NCBI GenBank assembly: GCA_965248545.1
Contig: OZ252110.1
Span: 1,922,001-1,986,000, forward strand
Source: Alteromonas_E sp965248545
GTDB taxonomy: Bacteria; Pseudomonadota; Gammaproteobacteria; Enterobacterales; Alteromonadaceae
Direction: 5' to 3'
DNA: 64,000 bases
Shown: one piece after another, positions 53,393-62,982 of the stretch
Layout of the letters: each line of letters starts with the position of its first letter
Position numbering within the stretch: position 1 is the first letter of the stretch
Position numbers and translations under genes: made by a program
The notes under the pieces: model-generated
Seen by the model: the letters and a program-made list of their open reading frames with translations, nothing else
Told to the model about the DNA's origin: nothing
The model's database searches: none

Positions 53393-55033
53393 ATGAAAGC
53401 ATCAGATTTGTTTGTAAAGGCCTTAGAGGCCGAAGGTGTTGAGTATGTATTTGGTATTCCGGGTGAGGAAAATCTCGACTTATTGGAATCACTGCGACAT
53501 TCAAGTATCAAGCTGATTTTGACTCGGCATGAACAAGGCGCTGGTTTCATGGCCGCAACTTACGGCAGACTCACGGGTAAAGTTGGTGTTTGTCTCTCGA
53601 CTCTTGGTCCTGGCGCAACTAATTTGGTCACTCCGGCGGCATACGCGCAACTCGGCGCGATGCCTATCTTGATGATCACTGGGCAAAAGCCAATTAAAAC
53701 CAGTAAACAAGGTCGTTTTCAGGTAATTGATGTGGTGGACATGATGCGTCCGATCACCAAGTACACGACGCAGGTCGTCAGTGGCGATCGGATCCCGTCA
53801 GTGGTACGAGAGGCGTTCAGGCTGGCTCATGAAGAACGCCCAGGCGCTGTGCATATCGAGTTACCCGAAGATATCGCCGCAGAAGACACCACGGCTCCGC
53901 TATTAGAACCGAGCATCGCGCGTCGTCCAATCGCCGAGTATAAGGCGATTAATCGGGCAGTTGAAATGATCGAGCAAGCGACGTCGCCCATCTTGATGAT
54001 CGGCGCTGGCGCGAATCGCAAATTAACCTCAAAGATGCTCAATGAATTCGTCTCGAAAACAGGTATTCCTTTCATTACCACGCAAATGGGGAAAGGCGTC
54101 ATTGACGAGACCAATCCATTATTTATGGGCAATACCGCATTATCCGATGGCGACTTTGTTCACCGGGTCATCAATCGAGCCGATCTTATTATCAACGTTG
54201 GGCATGATGTAGTGGAGAAACCGCCCTTCTTCATGCACCAAGACGGTACTCAGGTACTGCATATTAACTTTGATTCTGCGTCCGTTGATCCGGTTTACTT
54301 CCCGCAACTAGAGGTGATTGGCGACATTGCCAATAGTATTTGGCAAATTAAAGAGCAAATTACCAAACAAGCGCATTGGGATTGCAATTTTTATCAAAGT
54401 GTTCACCGCGCTTATGAGGCGCACCGCCAGGAAAGTGAACAAGACACTCGTTTCCCCATTTTACCTGAGCGTTTCGTCAAAGTTGTTCGCGACGCAATGC
54501 CAAAAGACGGCATTGTGACCCTCGACAATGGGGTGTACAAAATTTGGTTCGCGCGAAACTATCCTGCGCATTATCCCAATACCCTGTTACTCGATAATGC
54601 ATTGGCCACAATGGGGGCTGGTTTGCCGTCGGCGATGGCGGCTAAAATGGTTTACCCAGAACGTCCCGTCATCACGGTTTGTGGTGACGGCGGCTTTATG
54701 ATGAATAGTCAGGAGCTGGAAACGGCGGTGAGGCTCAATCTGCATATTGTTGTACTGATCTTGCGTGATGACGCCTACGGCATGATCAAGTGGAAGCAAG
54801 CCAACATGGCATTTGAAAACTTTGGTCTCGATTATGGCAACCCTGACTTTGTGAAGTATGTTGAATCCTATGGCGGCAAAGGATGGCGTATCAATAGTTC
54901 TGAAGAACTTGGTCCATTATTGGAGTCTTGTTTGGCTGAGCCGGCTGTCCATTTGATTGACGTGCCTGTTGACTACAGTCTCAATGATGAAACACTGAAT
55001 AAAACGATTCGTGAACTCAGCAGTCAGCTATAG
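53393..55033 (+). CDS. Thiamine-diphosphate enzyme, acetolactate synthase large-subunit-like
   Basis: A 546-residue ThDP-dependent enzyme of the acetolactate synthase/acetohydroxyacid family. It has the ThDP glutamate in LTRHEQGAGFMAA (about 46-58), LSTLGPGATNL, and the cofactor motif beginning GDGGFMMNSQELE (about 431-443). Where family members carry Asn about 26 residues after GDG, this one reads LRDDAYGM. There is no small regulatory subunit gene beside it, so it is not the usual ilvBH biosynthetic enzyme. Strong GAGGAG ribosome site. It is nine bases before an aldehyde dehydrogenase, which probably acts in the same catabolic pathway. Confidence 0.83.
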   Translation: MKASDLFVKALEAEGVEYVFGIPGEENLDLLESLRHSSIKLILTRHEQGAGFMAATYGRLTGKVGVCLSTLGPGATNLVTPAAYAQLGAMPILMITGQKPIKTSKQGRFQVIDVVDMMRPITKYTTQVVSGDRIPSVVREAFRLAHEERPGAVHIELPEDIAAEDTTAPLLEPSIARRPIAEYKAINRAVEMIEQATSPILMIGAGANRKLTSKMLNEFVSKTGIPFITTQMGKGVIDETNPLFMGNTALSDGDFVHRVINRADLIINVGHDVVEKPPFFMHQDGTQVLHINFDSASVDPVYFPQLEVIGDIANSIWQIKEQITKQAHWDCNFYQSVHRAYEAHRQESEQDTRFPILPERFVKVVRDAMPKDGIVTLDNGVYKIWFARNYPAHYPNTLLLDNALATMGAGLPSAMAAKMVYPERPVITVCGDGGFMMNSQELETAVRLNLHIVVLILRDDAYGMIKWKQANMAFENFGLDYGNPDFVKYVESYGGKGWRINSSEELGPLLESCLAEPAVHLIDVPVDYSLNDETLNKTIRELSSQL

Positions 55034-55042
55034 GGAGATGTT

Positions 55043-56485
55043 ATGCATTCTTTAAATGAGCAATACCCATACTACCTAGCCAATAAGGCAGTGTTTGCCA
55101 ATACGGATCTAGCGGTTACCAACAAATACACCGGTGATGTTGCTACACAGGTCGCCCTCGCTGACGCAACGGTCATTGACCAAGCCATTGCTGCGGCTGA
55201 AGCCGCCCAACCCGCGATGACAGCCATGCGTCCTTATGAGCGCCAACAAGTCTTGAATCACTGTGTTGTGCGCTTTCAAGAACGTTTTGAAGAGCTAGCA
55301 TACGCGTTATGCATTGAGGCCGGGAAGCCAATAAAAGATGCGCGAGGCGAAGTTACTCGACTCATCGACACCTTTAGAATTGCCGCCGAGGAGTCGGTTC
55401 GCATCCAGGGTGAAGTCATGAACCTTGAAGTTACCGAGCGCGCTAAGGGCTACACCGGGATGTACAAACATGTGCCAATTGGTCCTTGTTCATTTATCTC
55501 GCCGTTTAATTTTCCATTGAACCTCGCGGCACATAAAGTCGCACCAGCGATTGCTGCAGGTTGTACATTCGTCTTAAAGCCTGCATCGAGAACCCCTTTA
55601 GGCGCAATTATCATGGGAGAGGTTTTGGCCGAGACCGCACTTCCGGAGGGAGCATTCTCTATTTTGCCGTGTTCGCGAGATGGTGCAGATTTGTTTACCG
55701 TCGATGACCGTTTCAAGCTGCTAAGCTTCACGGGCTCACCTGATGTGGGCTGGGGGTTGAAAGCACGTGCTGGCAAGAAACCAGTAATTTTGGAATTAGG
55801 AGGCAATGCGGCGTGTATTGTGGATCATGATACGGACCTCGACGACGCCATCGAACGCATAGTGTTTGGCGCCTATTATCAGTCTGGCCAAAGTTGCATC
55901 AGTGTGCAGCGTATTTTGGTGCACGACAGTATTTATGCTGATTTTAAAGCGCGCTACGTAGAGCGCGTAACTAGCTTGGTACACGGAGATCCGTTGGACG
56001 AATCGACATTTATCGGTCCAATGATCGCTGAGTCCGAAGCTATGCGCTTAGAAGCATGGATAAAGGAAGCCGTAGAAGGCGGCGCCCGATTGCTTTGTGG
56101 TGGCAATCGCGACGGTGCGATGCTCGAAGCAACTATCTTGGAAAGTGCGCCTCACGATAGCAAAGTGAATGCTGAAGAGGCCTTTGGACCTGTTTCCATT
56201 ATCGATTCATTTAGCGACTTTGACGACGCTTTAGCGCGGGTTAATGACAGTCAGTTTGGTCTTCAGGCAGGCGTGTTCACGCGTGATATCTACAAGGCTC
56301 ACAAAGCGTGGGATGAGCTAGATGTTGGCGGTGTTGTAATTGGTGATGTGCCAAGTTGGCGAGTGGATAACATGCCTTATGGCGGCGTCAAAGAGTCAGG
56401 CTTAGGGCGTGAAGGTATTCGCTATGCTATCGCCGATATGACCGAGATCCGCTTAATGGTAGTAAGAGATCCAAACGCATCATAA
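55043..56485 (+). CDS. NAD(P)-dependent aldehyde dehydrogenase
   Basis: A 480-residue aldehyde dehydrogenase. The general base is in ILELGGNAA (E251) and the catalytic cysteine in SGQSCISVQRI (C285), with SFTGSPDVGW as the cofactor loop and EEAFGPVSII late. It oxidises an aldehyde to the acid, or to a CoA ester if it is of the acylating type; which cannot be told from sequence. It is coupled to the ThDP enzyme (GGGAG, nine bases after its stop), suggesting the aldehyde is a substrate or product of that enzyme. Confidence 0.9.
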   Translation: MHSLNEQYPYYLANKAVFANTDLAVTNKYTGDVATQVALADATVIDQAIAAAEAAQPAMTAMRPYERQQVLNHCVVRFQERFEELAYALCIEAGKPIKDARGEVTRLIDTFRIAAEESVRIQGEVMNLEVTERAKGYTGMYKHVPIGPCSFISPFNFPLNLAAHKVAPAIAAGCTFVLKPASRTPLGAIIMGEVLAETALPEGAFSILPCSRDGADLFTVDDRFKLLSFTGSPDVGWGLKARAGKKPVILELGGNAACIVDHDTDLDDAIERIVFGAYYQSGQSCISVQRILVHDSIYADFKARYVERVTSLVHGDPLDESTFIGPMIAESEAMRLEAWIKEAVEGGARLLCGGNRDGAMLEATILESAPHDSKVNAEEAFGPVSIIDSFSDFDDALARVNDSQFGLQAGVFTRDIYKAHKAWDELDVGGVVIGDVPSWRVDNMPYGGVKESGLGREGIRYAIADMTEIRLMVVRDPNAS

Positions 56486-56645
56486 TGATTATGTAACCTG
56501 CTAATAAGCTGAGATTTTTTTCGAATCAGGCCGGTCCTTACTTAAGGTGTGGGTCGGCCACTTCCTCAATATTCGCCAACAAGGGCTCGGCCAAACCGCT
56601 GAAACCTTGACCTGAATATGCAACCCCATTTTAAGGAACGTTTTA

Positions 56646-56933
56646 ATGACAAAATATTTTTCTCTTCCGCTGCTACTAATCTTACTGAGCGGTTGTGAGT
56701 TGACTGAGCCGGAACCCTATCAAGCCGATCGCCCACCTGAAAATCGAACCGAGTACAATGGTTTGGAAGGCGTCGCCCAACAACAAAAAGACCAAGGCTA
56801 TTTGATGAACAAGGAATTGGCAGATAAATGCACGGCAGCCAGAGTTGACTTAGCCGTTGCCGAGTCTCAAGGCAATACGGCGGACATTCAAAAACAACAA
56901 AACATCATTAGCGATACATGCAAACATGGTTAA
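56646..56933 (+). CDS. Small lipoprotein of unknown function
   Basis: A 95-residue lipoprotein. The signal peptide ends in the lipobox LLSGC (Cys17), then a Pro-rich linker and a short helical domain with two further cysteines (DKCTAARV and DTCKHG). AAGGA precedes the ATG. No family is recognised. It probably sits in the inner leaflet of the outer membrane, as residue +2 is Glu rather than Asp. Confidence 0.75.
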   Translation: MTKYFSLPLLLILLSGCELTEPEPYQADRPPENRTEYNGLEGVAQQQKDQGYLMNKELADKCTAARVDLAVAESQGNTADIQKQQNIISDTCKHG

Positions 56934-56957
56934 CGCTATTCGTGAGTGGAATCTTAC

Positions 56958-57389
56958 TCACATACTACTGAGTACAGTGTAACTGACGATTAAATATCGA
57001 GTGCCCTTACCCATAGTGACCAGAAATAAAAAACCGAGTACGTTAACACGCAAAAGGCCTGCGACAACCGTTATGGGATCGCCGATGATTGGCACCCATG
57101 CAAAACACAATGCGGCCCAGCCGTATTTTTCAAAGCGATGTTGTGCTGACTGTAATTCGATATCGGTCGTTCTTAACCAGCTTTTCGCCAGTGGAGCACC
57201 AGCGTAATATCCAATTGCGTAGTTGAGTAGCGAACCGAGAACATTGCCCACGGTGGCGACCAGAATGACGGCTTCAGGAGACTGCCCGCTTAACAGTAGG
57301 GTACTGAGCAGTACTTCACTGCTAAACGGGATGATAGTTGCGGCCAAAAAGGCCGCGAAAAACATCCCGACTAAACTTGCTTCAAACAC
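56958..57389 (-). CDS. YqaA-family membrane protein
   Basis: A 143-residue membrane protein of the DedA/SNARE-associated superfamily, YqaA branch. It has about four hydrophobic segments, with FSSEVLLSTLLLSG, NVLGSLLNYAIGYYAG and the re-entrant FAWVPIIGDPITVVAG motif. DedA relatives move lipids or polyisoprenyl carriers across the inner membrane. The start is GTG without a good ribosome site. Confidence 0.83.
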   Translation of the reverse strand: MFEASLVGMFFAAFLAATIIPFSSEVLLSTLLLSGQSPEAVILVATVGNVLGSLLNYAIGYYAGAPLAKSWLRTTDIELQSAQHRFEKYGWAALCFAWVPIIGDPITVVAGLLRVNVLGFLFLVTMGKGTRYLIVSYTVLSSM

Positions 57390-57416
57390 AAAGTGGTACC
57401 ATCGGGACTGAGCGCG

Positions 57417-57797
57417 TTAGGCCGGTCGGTGTAAGGCGCAGATTTTGTTTCCGGAAGGATCACGTAAATATGCAAGGTATAGACTCATTTGCGCGCCATG
57501 GCGCAAACCTGGTGGTTCCTCACATTCGCTTCCGCCATTGGCAAGACCAGCAGAATGCCATGCATCAGCCTGTTCTGGTGAAGCTGCAGCAAAACCAATT
57601 GTACTGCCGTTTCCGTGCGTGGCGTCTTCACCGTCAATAGGTTTGGTTAACGCAAAAATACCCTTTTCGGTAAAATAAAAACAGCGGCCTTTCTCATCAA
57701 TTACCCCGGGCTTGTGGCCAAGTTCTCCCAAGATTGCATCGTAAAACTTTTTAGACGCTTCAATATCATTAGCGCCAATCATTACATGACTAAACAT
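57417..57797 (-). CDS. VOC-family (glyoxalase-like) protein
   Basis: A 126-residue single-unit VOC protein starting MFSHVMIGANDIEASKKFYD. The late LAYLRDPSGNKICAL is the usual metal-site end. VOC proteins include glyoxalases, dioxygenases and resistance proteins; this one is of the short, widespread type with no clear assignment. AGGA precedes the ATG. It lies 27 bases upstream of the yqaA-like gene on the same strand. Confidence 0.85.
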   Translation of the reverse strand: MFSHVMIGANDIEASKKFYDAILGELGHKPGVIDEKGRCFYFTEKGIFALTKPIDGEDATHGNGSTIGFAAASPEQADAWHSAGLANGGSECEEPPGLRHGAQMSLYLAYLRDPSGNKICALHRPA

Positions 57798-57981
57798 AAC
57801 TCTTCCTATTGCGGGTTTGGGGTCAACAATGTAACTGGTTTTAGTTTCTCAAAACAGCGCAAAGCAATGATAGATATGTATCAGGTTGCTAAATGATGAT
57901 GACCTTGAGCCCCAGCCCGTCAGACTTCACGAGTGATTACTGCTATGCTGTTACCTCGATAGCATACTCAGAGAAACTGGA

Positions 57982-58419
57982 TTGGAACAAATAGCGGATT
58001 GCGTCGCGATTTATGTCACCAGCTTATTTAAGTTCTTAGGCGGTCCTGCCGCCGGCTTAGTGCTCGGCGTCGATGCTTGGCTAACAGTATTAATGACGAT
58101 TGCAGGCATGATGACGTCAGTATTGGCCATTTCGTTCTTAGGACCGAGTTTTCGCGGGTGGCTAAAGCAGCGCTTCGGCGGCAACAAACCGCTTTTTTCA
58201 AAGCGGAATCGCCGCTTCGTGCGCTTGTGGAAACGCTATGGCATTTTCGGTATCGCGTTCTTAACCCCGGTCTTGTTCTCGCCTGTGGTCGGGGCGCTAA
58301 TGGTCAACGCGGTTGGTGGGTGTCGCAAGAAAATTGTAAGTTATATGACCTTCAGTGCCACGTTTTGGGCAATCGTCATCACACATTCCGCTAGTTTTGC
58401 TATTCACTCTTTGTGGTAG
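57982..58419 (+). CDS. Membrane protein of unknown function
   Basis: A 145-residue protein with three or four hydrophobic segments (about 9-27, 33-51, 87-110, 118-140) and a basic loop (GWLKQRFGGNKPLFSKRNRRFVRLWKRYG). The arrangement loosely recalls small multidrug-export/DedA-type proteins (FLTPVLFSPVVGALM). The start is TTG, with no strong ribosome site, so the N-terminus is uncertain. Confidence 0.6.
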   Translation: MEQIADCVAIYVTSLFKFLGGPAAGLVLGVDAWLTVLMTIAGMMTSVLAISFLGPSFRGWLKQRFGGNKPLFSKRNRRFVRLWKRYGIFGIAFLTPVLFSPVVGALMVNAVGGCRKKIVSYMTFSATFWAIVITHSASFAIHSLW

Positions 58420-58435
58420 TCAAATTTGCACTGGG

Positions 58436-58975
58436 TTACTTAATAATCTCTAGTATGCGTTTAAACGCTGGGTGATTGCTTGACCCAAGTAGCTGATAGA
58501 CAGACATTTCTACACTACTTGTTGCAACGCCGAGTTGTTGTAGCTTAGTCACTGCCAGATCGAGATTAGATTGCGAACGTGACGCGATACAGTCGGTGAG
58601 CACTATTGGTGTACAATTGTGCTTACGCAGACCCAAGACGGTCTGATATACACAAATGTGGGCCTCAATGCCTGCCACTAACCAGTTTTTTTTACCATTA
58701 CTTAAAATTGCTCGTCGTGCCGAGTCTTCCTGCATGCCGTTGAAGTGGTGTTTCTCAATTACGTCTTCTTTAGCGAGTAGTGTGGCCAACTCTTCAACCG
58801 TGAGACCCAGGCCGCTCGGATTCTGCTCGAGTACCACGATGGGAATAGCCAATGCTTGGCAGCACTGGATCAGTTTTTGAGTTTGCGTAATGACACTGTC
58901 ACTGTTGTGAACGATACGAGCCAGCTTACCTTGGATGTCGATGACAACAAGGCCAAAATCATCAGTGTCTAGCAT
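58436..58975 (-). CDS. Isochorismatase-family cysteine hydrolase
   Basis: A 179-residue hydrolase of the isochorismatase/nicotinamidase fold, YcaC-like. The catalytic triad is visible as D13 (VVIDIQG), K75 (IEKHHFN) and C108 (EAHICVYQT). Family members hydrolyse amides or carbamoyl groups; the substrate is unknown. The ATG follows AGGAG. It stands alone between two unrelated transcription units. Confidence 0.88.
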   Translation of the reverse strand: MLDTDDFGLVVIDIQGKLARIVHNSDSVITQTQKLIQCCQALAIPIVVLEQNPSGLGLTVEELATLLAKEDVIEKHHFNGMQEDSARRAILSNGKKNWLVAGIEAHICVYQTVLGLRKHNCTPIVLTDCIASRSQSNLDLAVTKLQQLGVATSSVEMSVYQLLGSSNHPAFKRILEIIK

Positions 58976-59096
58976 GCGAAGCTCCTGAATCTTTGTTGGG
59001 GGTCGAGTTCGTGTAAATTACACGGCATTGAGTTTCGAGAGATACGATAGGACAAACTACCTTACGTCACAATAAGGCAGTCATCAATGTATTCAG

Positions 59097-59834
59097 CTAG
59101 CCGACTAAGTGACGCAGGGAGTATAAATCGCGTGTTTGGTTAGTCTTTTTGCGGACCTCTTCTAACGCTTGTGCTTCACTGATTTCAAATAAGGCGTTAA
59201 TCAAGCGATTGAAATGAGCATGCATAGCGGTTCGTGCGGCTTGGGCATCTTTGTTTTGTAATGCTTTATAGATAGCTTTATGTTCGTCTAGGCGATCTTT
59301 ATCAGACTGAGAACAAACACCCGCGTATGCCGCTTTTACTTGCGGTAACGTGTCACGTAAAGCCCAGAACTTCTTGACTGCAATCAAAATTGCGTTGTTG
59401 CGAGTGGCTTTCGAAATTAACAGGTGAAACTTACGGTCGGCCTCTTCAGCATTAATACCGGTTTCCATCGCTTTTAGTGTTTTAGCTAGCTCTGTGAGTT
59501 CATCTTCACTAATTGACATTGCCGCTAAGGCTGCTGCTTCGCCTTCAACCAGAGCTCTCGCTTGAGTAAGTTCGAAAGCACTGATGTTTTGACCTTCACT
59601 TTCGTCTTCGTCCGCCTGTGCTTCGAGAACATATACACCAGAACTGGTCTTAACTTCTACCAGTTGCATGACTTCCAGCGCAATAATGGCCTCGCGTATC
59701 GTTGGGCGACTGACATCAAAAGACTCTGCAAGCTCACGCTCGGGTGGCAAGCGGCTACCTGGCGGATACATGCCAGATTTTATTAACGCCTCTATTTTTT
59801 CGGCGATTTGCCAAAACATGCGACGGCTTTTCAT
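59097..59834 (-). CDS. FadR-type GntR-family transcriptional regulator
   Basis: A 245-residue regulator. The ATG at 59834 stands seven bases after AAGG; a GTG six codons upstream is the alternative. The winged helix (about 1-70) has PPGSRLPPERELAESFDVSRPTIREAI, the GntR signature. The all-helical FadR/UxuR-type ligand domain (about 95-235; RALVEGEAAALAA, DRKFHLLISKATRN) follows, where histidines commonly bind a metal. It probably represses or activates the neighbouring TonB receptor gene. UxuR/ExuR-type relatives respond to uronates and related acids. Confidence 0.9.
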   Translation of the reverse strand: MKSRRMFWQIAEKIEALIKSGMYPPGSRLPPERELAESFDVSRPTIREAIIALEVMQLVEVKTSSGVYVLEAQADEDESEGQNISAFELTQARALVEGEAAALAAMSISEDELTELAKTLKAMETGINAEEADRKFHLLISKATRNNAILIAVKKFWALRDTLPQVKAAYAGVCSQSDKDRLDEHKAIYKALQNKDAQAARTAMHAHFNRLINALFEISEAQALEEVRKKTNQTRDLYSLRHLVG

Positions 59835-59909
59835 CGTTCTACCTTCTAACACTTCGTAACTGGTTGTTTTTTAACCCTATCAGCTACAAATTATTGAGCT
59901 TTAATATCC

Positions 59910-59934
59910 TTACCAATATACAGTGAATTGGTAA
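59910..59934. promoter_or_regulatory. Inverted TTACCAA...TTGGTAA repeat upstream of the GntR regulator gene
   Basis: TTACCAA (59910-59916) and TTGGTAA (59928-59934) face each other with 11 bases between, about 75 bases before the regulator start. The same half-site recurs at least five times upstream of the TonB receptor gene, so this is a probable autoregulatory operator. Confidence 0.5.
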
Positions 59935-59978
59935 TATTGCAATTGACAGCAATGTGAATATTTAGTCATCCGATAACT

Positions 59979-60004
59979 AAAAAAGGCGAGCCTTGCGACT
60001 CGCC
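59979..60004 (-). terminator. Rho-independent terminator after the TonB receptor gene
   Basis: On the minus strand GGCGAG-tcgcaagg-CTCGCC runs into six T. It lies 27 bases after the receptor stop codon. Confidence 0.85.
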
Positions 60005-60030
60005 AAGGGACAGGGCTGGGTCAACACTGT

Positions 60031-62982
60031 TTAGTAACGGTACGTAACTCCAAAGGTTATTCTGCGGTCCGTCAAACCTTGGAAACAAAGTAATGCACCT
60101 TCATTGACGCAGGATTGTTCAACATCCGATTCGGTCAAGTTAATTGCTTCGATACCGACGTTTAATTGGTCATTAACATCGTAAGTAACACTGGCATTCA
60201 ACTGGCCACGATCCTCTTGAACAACAGGGAAACCCCAAGGAAAGCTGCTCGTGCTGCCGAAATCAGTAGAACGGTAAGCTTCGCGCCAGGTGTAACGCAT
60301 CCTCGCTGACAGTCCATATTTCTCGTAGTAAACTGTGAAGTTATAGGCATTCTCAGATAGATCAATCAGCTGCTGCAACGCAGTGACATCTATGTCAGCA
60401 ACACCTGTAGTAGCTGCGAATACGGCGCTAGCACGACTAGTAGCCGAATCTTCGGATTCACCACCCGAAAACTCTTGCTTGGTATAGTTTGCCACAACAC
60501 CAAAACCAGACGCCCATCCGAGTTCGTCTTCAAACTGAGATAGGTCATACTGTACTGCAACCTCAAAACCTTTTTGGGTTGTTTCTCCGGTATCGTTTAT
60601 GACTGTTCGAGTGGGAACGCAAACGCCAACACCACCTTCGGGTCCGAACACATTAACGTCAGCAATTGGATTGAATATGCCACCACCATCACAAGGGGCA
60701 GTTGTGTCGCGGAAGCCAGTATTGGGATCTTCGAACGGATCGACTTGCTGATTTACGTGTAGATCGGTCCGTTTTTTATGAAAGTAACCGATACTTAATA
60801 CACTAGCTGGAGCAAAGTACCATTCTGCTGAGATATCAAAAGAAGCGACTTCTTCTGGAACTAAGCCTGGGTTACCAATAGCGACTGGCGGGTTGGGGCT
60901 GGTACTAAAAGTAACTGATGTCGAGAGGTCGTCAAAATCAGGGCGTCGAATATCTTTTGAGTAGCTGGCACGCAGCTGCACATCATCACTCACCTCTGCA
61001 ATTAGGTTAATGCGTGGTAACAAGAAATCGTAGTCACCGGTGGTCACAACCTGATTAATCTGCTCATTGCCATTGGCATCTTCAGTGACTGAATTACCCA
61101 AAGAGTTAACTTCTGTCTCTAGGTAGCGTAGGCCAAAATTACCGCGGAAAACACCTGACTCGAAATTAGCCTGTGCATAGAGCGCGTTAGTTTCTTCTTC
61201 GATATCAAAAAAGCCTGTAGTGCTCGAACTTGGATCACTGATGGATCGTGAACCGCCATGGGCTGTAATGGCCGCATTTAATGTGTTGAGTACCCCGCTT
61301 GGATCGGCAGCGACTAATTCAGGGTTGATCAAGAGAAAATCGCCTACGAATAGAGAACGGCCATCTGCAGCATTAAAATTGTTTGGTCCTGGGGTTAACA
61401 ATTCGGCGAATAAACTCCCGCGGGGGCTATCAGCCATGCTTCGTAAGCCGACGTTTGAGCGAATTTGGTCACGTAAGCTGGACGTTTTGTTGTAGCGGTA
61501 GCCAAAGTCCACAGTTGTGATGATACCTTTGTCCAAGATGTAATTGAAATCAGCTCGAAATGCATCTTCCGTGTTTTCGGCGCGATCTTGACCAATGTTT
61601 ACATCGCGCAACACTACGTTGTTTGGATCGAGTAATTGCTCTACAGTGGGTGCGTACTCGGTTCCAAACGCGACACCAAATGCCAACGAACCACCGGTCA
61701 AATCATAAATAAAGGGTACACTGTTATCATTTGCGCCACCGGGATCTAGCGGTGCATTGGGATTGATAAAGTTTAATGTAGTATTGAAACTTGGGGTCGT
61801 TGAGTCTGAACTGGAACTTGACGCTTCAACGCTCACCGTTAAATCGCCAGATGTCCACTCTCCTCCGAGTCGGAAAATTTCACTATCAGTGATACGCGAA
61901 TTGGTGTCACTAGAGAAACGCAAATTTGGGTCGTCATCGTCATTGGCTAGGTCAACCGGAATAACGCCCATTAATGCTGCTTGGATACTACCTAGGTTGA
62001 CGCCGTCAAGTGAGCCAAAATCAACAGTCTCAAACGCTGATGGTACCGAAATATCACGTAAGTTACTTACGCCCGATGCTTGCACACGAGAACTTTCTTG
62101 ACGACGCTCCTGCTCGTTGATCACCGCGTCAAAATATAGCTTTAGGTTGTCATTCGGCGCCCACTCAAAGGTGGTAGCGATATTGGTTGTCTCGTACTCA
62201 AAGTTATCATAATCCTGATTCAAAAACTGAATGGGAAGGAAGTCAAAAGTCTGAGCGCTAGCAAAACCACTGTCGGTAGTTACAATGTTATCTCTATCGA
62301 CGCGAGGACGAAACGCCGTAACATCTTGCTCAGAATAGCTGGCACTGATTACGAAACCAAATTCACCATTGTCAGAGTCCCATTTATCACCAAAAGCACC
62401 GGAGATTCGCGGGGTGACACTATCAGTTGACAAGTTACTGTCTTCACCTTGCAAGCGCACTGAAGCTAGAGTTTCGGATAACTCGAGTGGACGAATAGTA
62501 CGAAGGTTGATTGTGCCGCCGACGGAGCCTTCGATTGTACTAGCCTCTGGGGCTTTTATAACTTCTACAGCAGAGATAATAGCGGCTGAAACGTCTTCAA
62601 AGTTTATACCGCCACGACCTGAGCCTGAACCAACGGTAGAAACACCGTTGATTTCGGTTCTGTTAGCGCTAGTCCCCCGGATTTGCACGCCAGTGCCTAC
62701 ACCCGCAGTGCGCGTAATTTGGATACCAGTTACATTTTCAAGTACTTCGGCTAAATTCTGGTCAGGTAATTTACCAATATCGACAGCTTGAATTACTTCT
62801 ACCAAGCTGTCGGCTGAACGCTTTTCTGCGAGCGCGTTGGTTAATGAGCTTCTGATTCCAGTCACTTCAATTACTTCAACGTCTCCAGCGGTCGGCGATT
62901 CTTGCGCCGACACACCAGGCGTCAAACTCAAAGCTGAGGCCGACATCATTGCCATGGCAATTTTGGATAGTTTATGTTTCAT
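60031..62982 (-). CDS. TonB-dependent outer membrane receptor
   Basis: A 983-residue receptor for active uptake across the outer membrane. The signal peptide runs about residues 1-26 (SVSAQ-type end), a TonB-box-like EVIEVTGIR is at about 36-44, and the plug domain (about 45-170) includes LAEVLENVTGIQITR and VQIRGTSANRTEINGV. The 22-strand barrel ends in an aromatic, FGVTYRY. The size and the missing iron-siderophore features fit the large group of marine TonB receptors for oligosaccharides. Upstream it has a cluster of GntR-type half-sites, and downstream its regulator gene, so it is probably regulated with them. Confidence 0.93.
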   Translation of the reverse strand: MKHKLSKIAMAMMSASALSLTPGVSAQESPTAGDVEVIEVTGIRSSLTNALAEKRSADSLVEVIQAVDIGKLPDQNLAEVLENVTGIQITRTAGVGTGVQIRGTSANRTEINGVSTVGSGSGRGGINFEDVSAAIISAVEVIKAPEASTIEGSVGGTINLRTIRPLELSETLASVRLQGEDSNLSTDSVTPRISGAFGDKWDSDNGEFGFVISASYSEQDVTAFRPRVDRDNIVTTDSGFASAQTFDFLPIQFLNQDYDNFEYETTNIATTFEWAPNDNLKLYFDAVINEQERRQESSRVQASGVSNLRDISVPSAFETVDFGSLDGVNLGSIQAALMGVIPVDLANDDDDPNLRFSSDTNSRITDSEIFRLGGEWTSGDLTVSVEASSSSSDSTTPSFNTTLNFINPNAPLDPGGANDNSVPFIYDLTGGSLAFGVAFGTEYAPTVEQLLDPNNVVLRDVNIGQDRAENTEDAFRADFNYILDKGIITTVDFGYRYNKTSSLRDQIRSNVGLRSMADSPRGSLFAELLTPGPNNFNAADGRSLFVGDFLLINPELVAADPSGVLNTLNAAITAHGGSRSISDPSSSTTGFFDIEEETNALYAQANFESGVFRGNFGLRYLETEVNSLGNSVTEDANGNEQINQVVTTGDYDFLLPRINLIAEVSDDVQLRASYSKDIRRPDFDDLSTSVTFSTSPNPPVAIGNPGLVPEEVASFDISAEWYFAPASVLSIGYFHKKRTDLHVNQQVDPFEDPNTGFRDTTAPCDGGGIFNPIADVNVFGPEGGVGVCVPTRTVINDTGETTQKGFEVAVQYDLSQFEDELGWASGFGVVANYTKQEFSGGESEDSATSRASAVFAATTGVADIDVTALQQLIDLSENAYNFTVYYEKYGLSARMRYTWREAYRSTDFGSTSSFPWGFPVVQEDRGQLNASVTYDVNDQLNVGIEAINLTESDVEQSCVNEGALLCFQGLTDRRITFGVTYRY

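Noticed and set aside
62369..62791. 140-codon rightward frame opposite the TonB receptor plug
   Set aside because: It is antisense to the conserved plug domain and Ser/Pro-rich as expected for a shadow frame.
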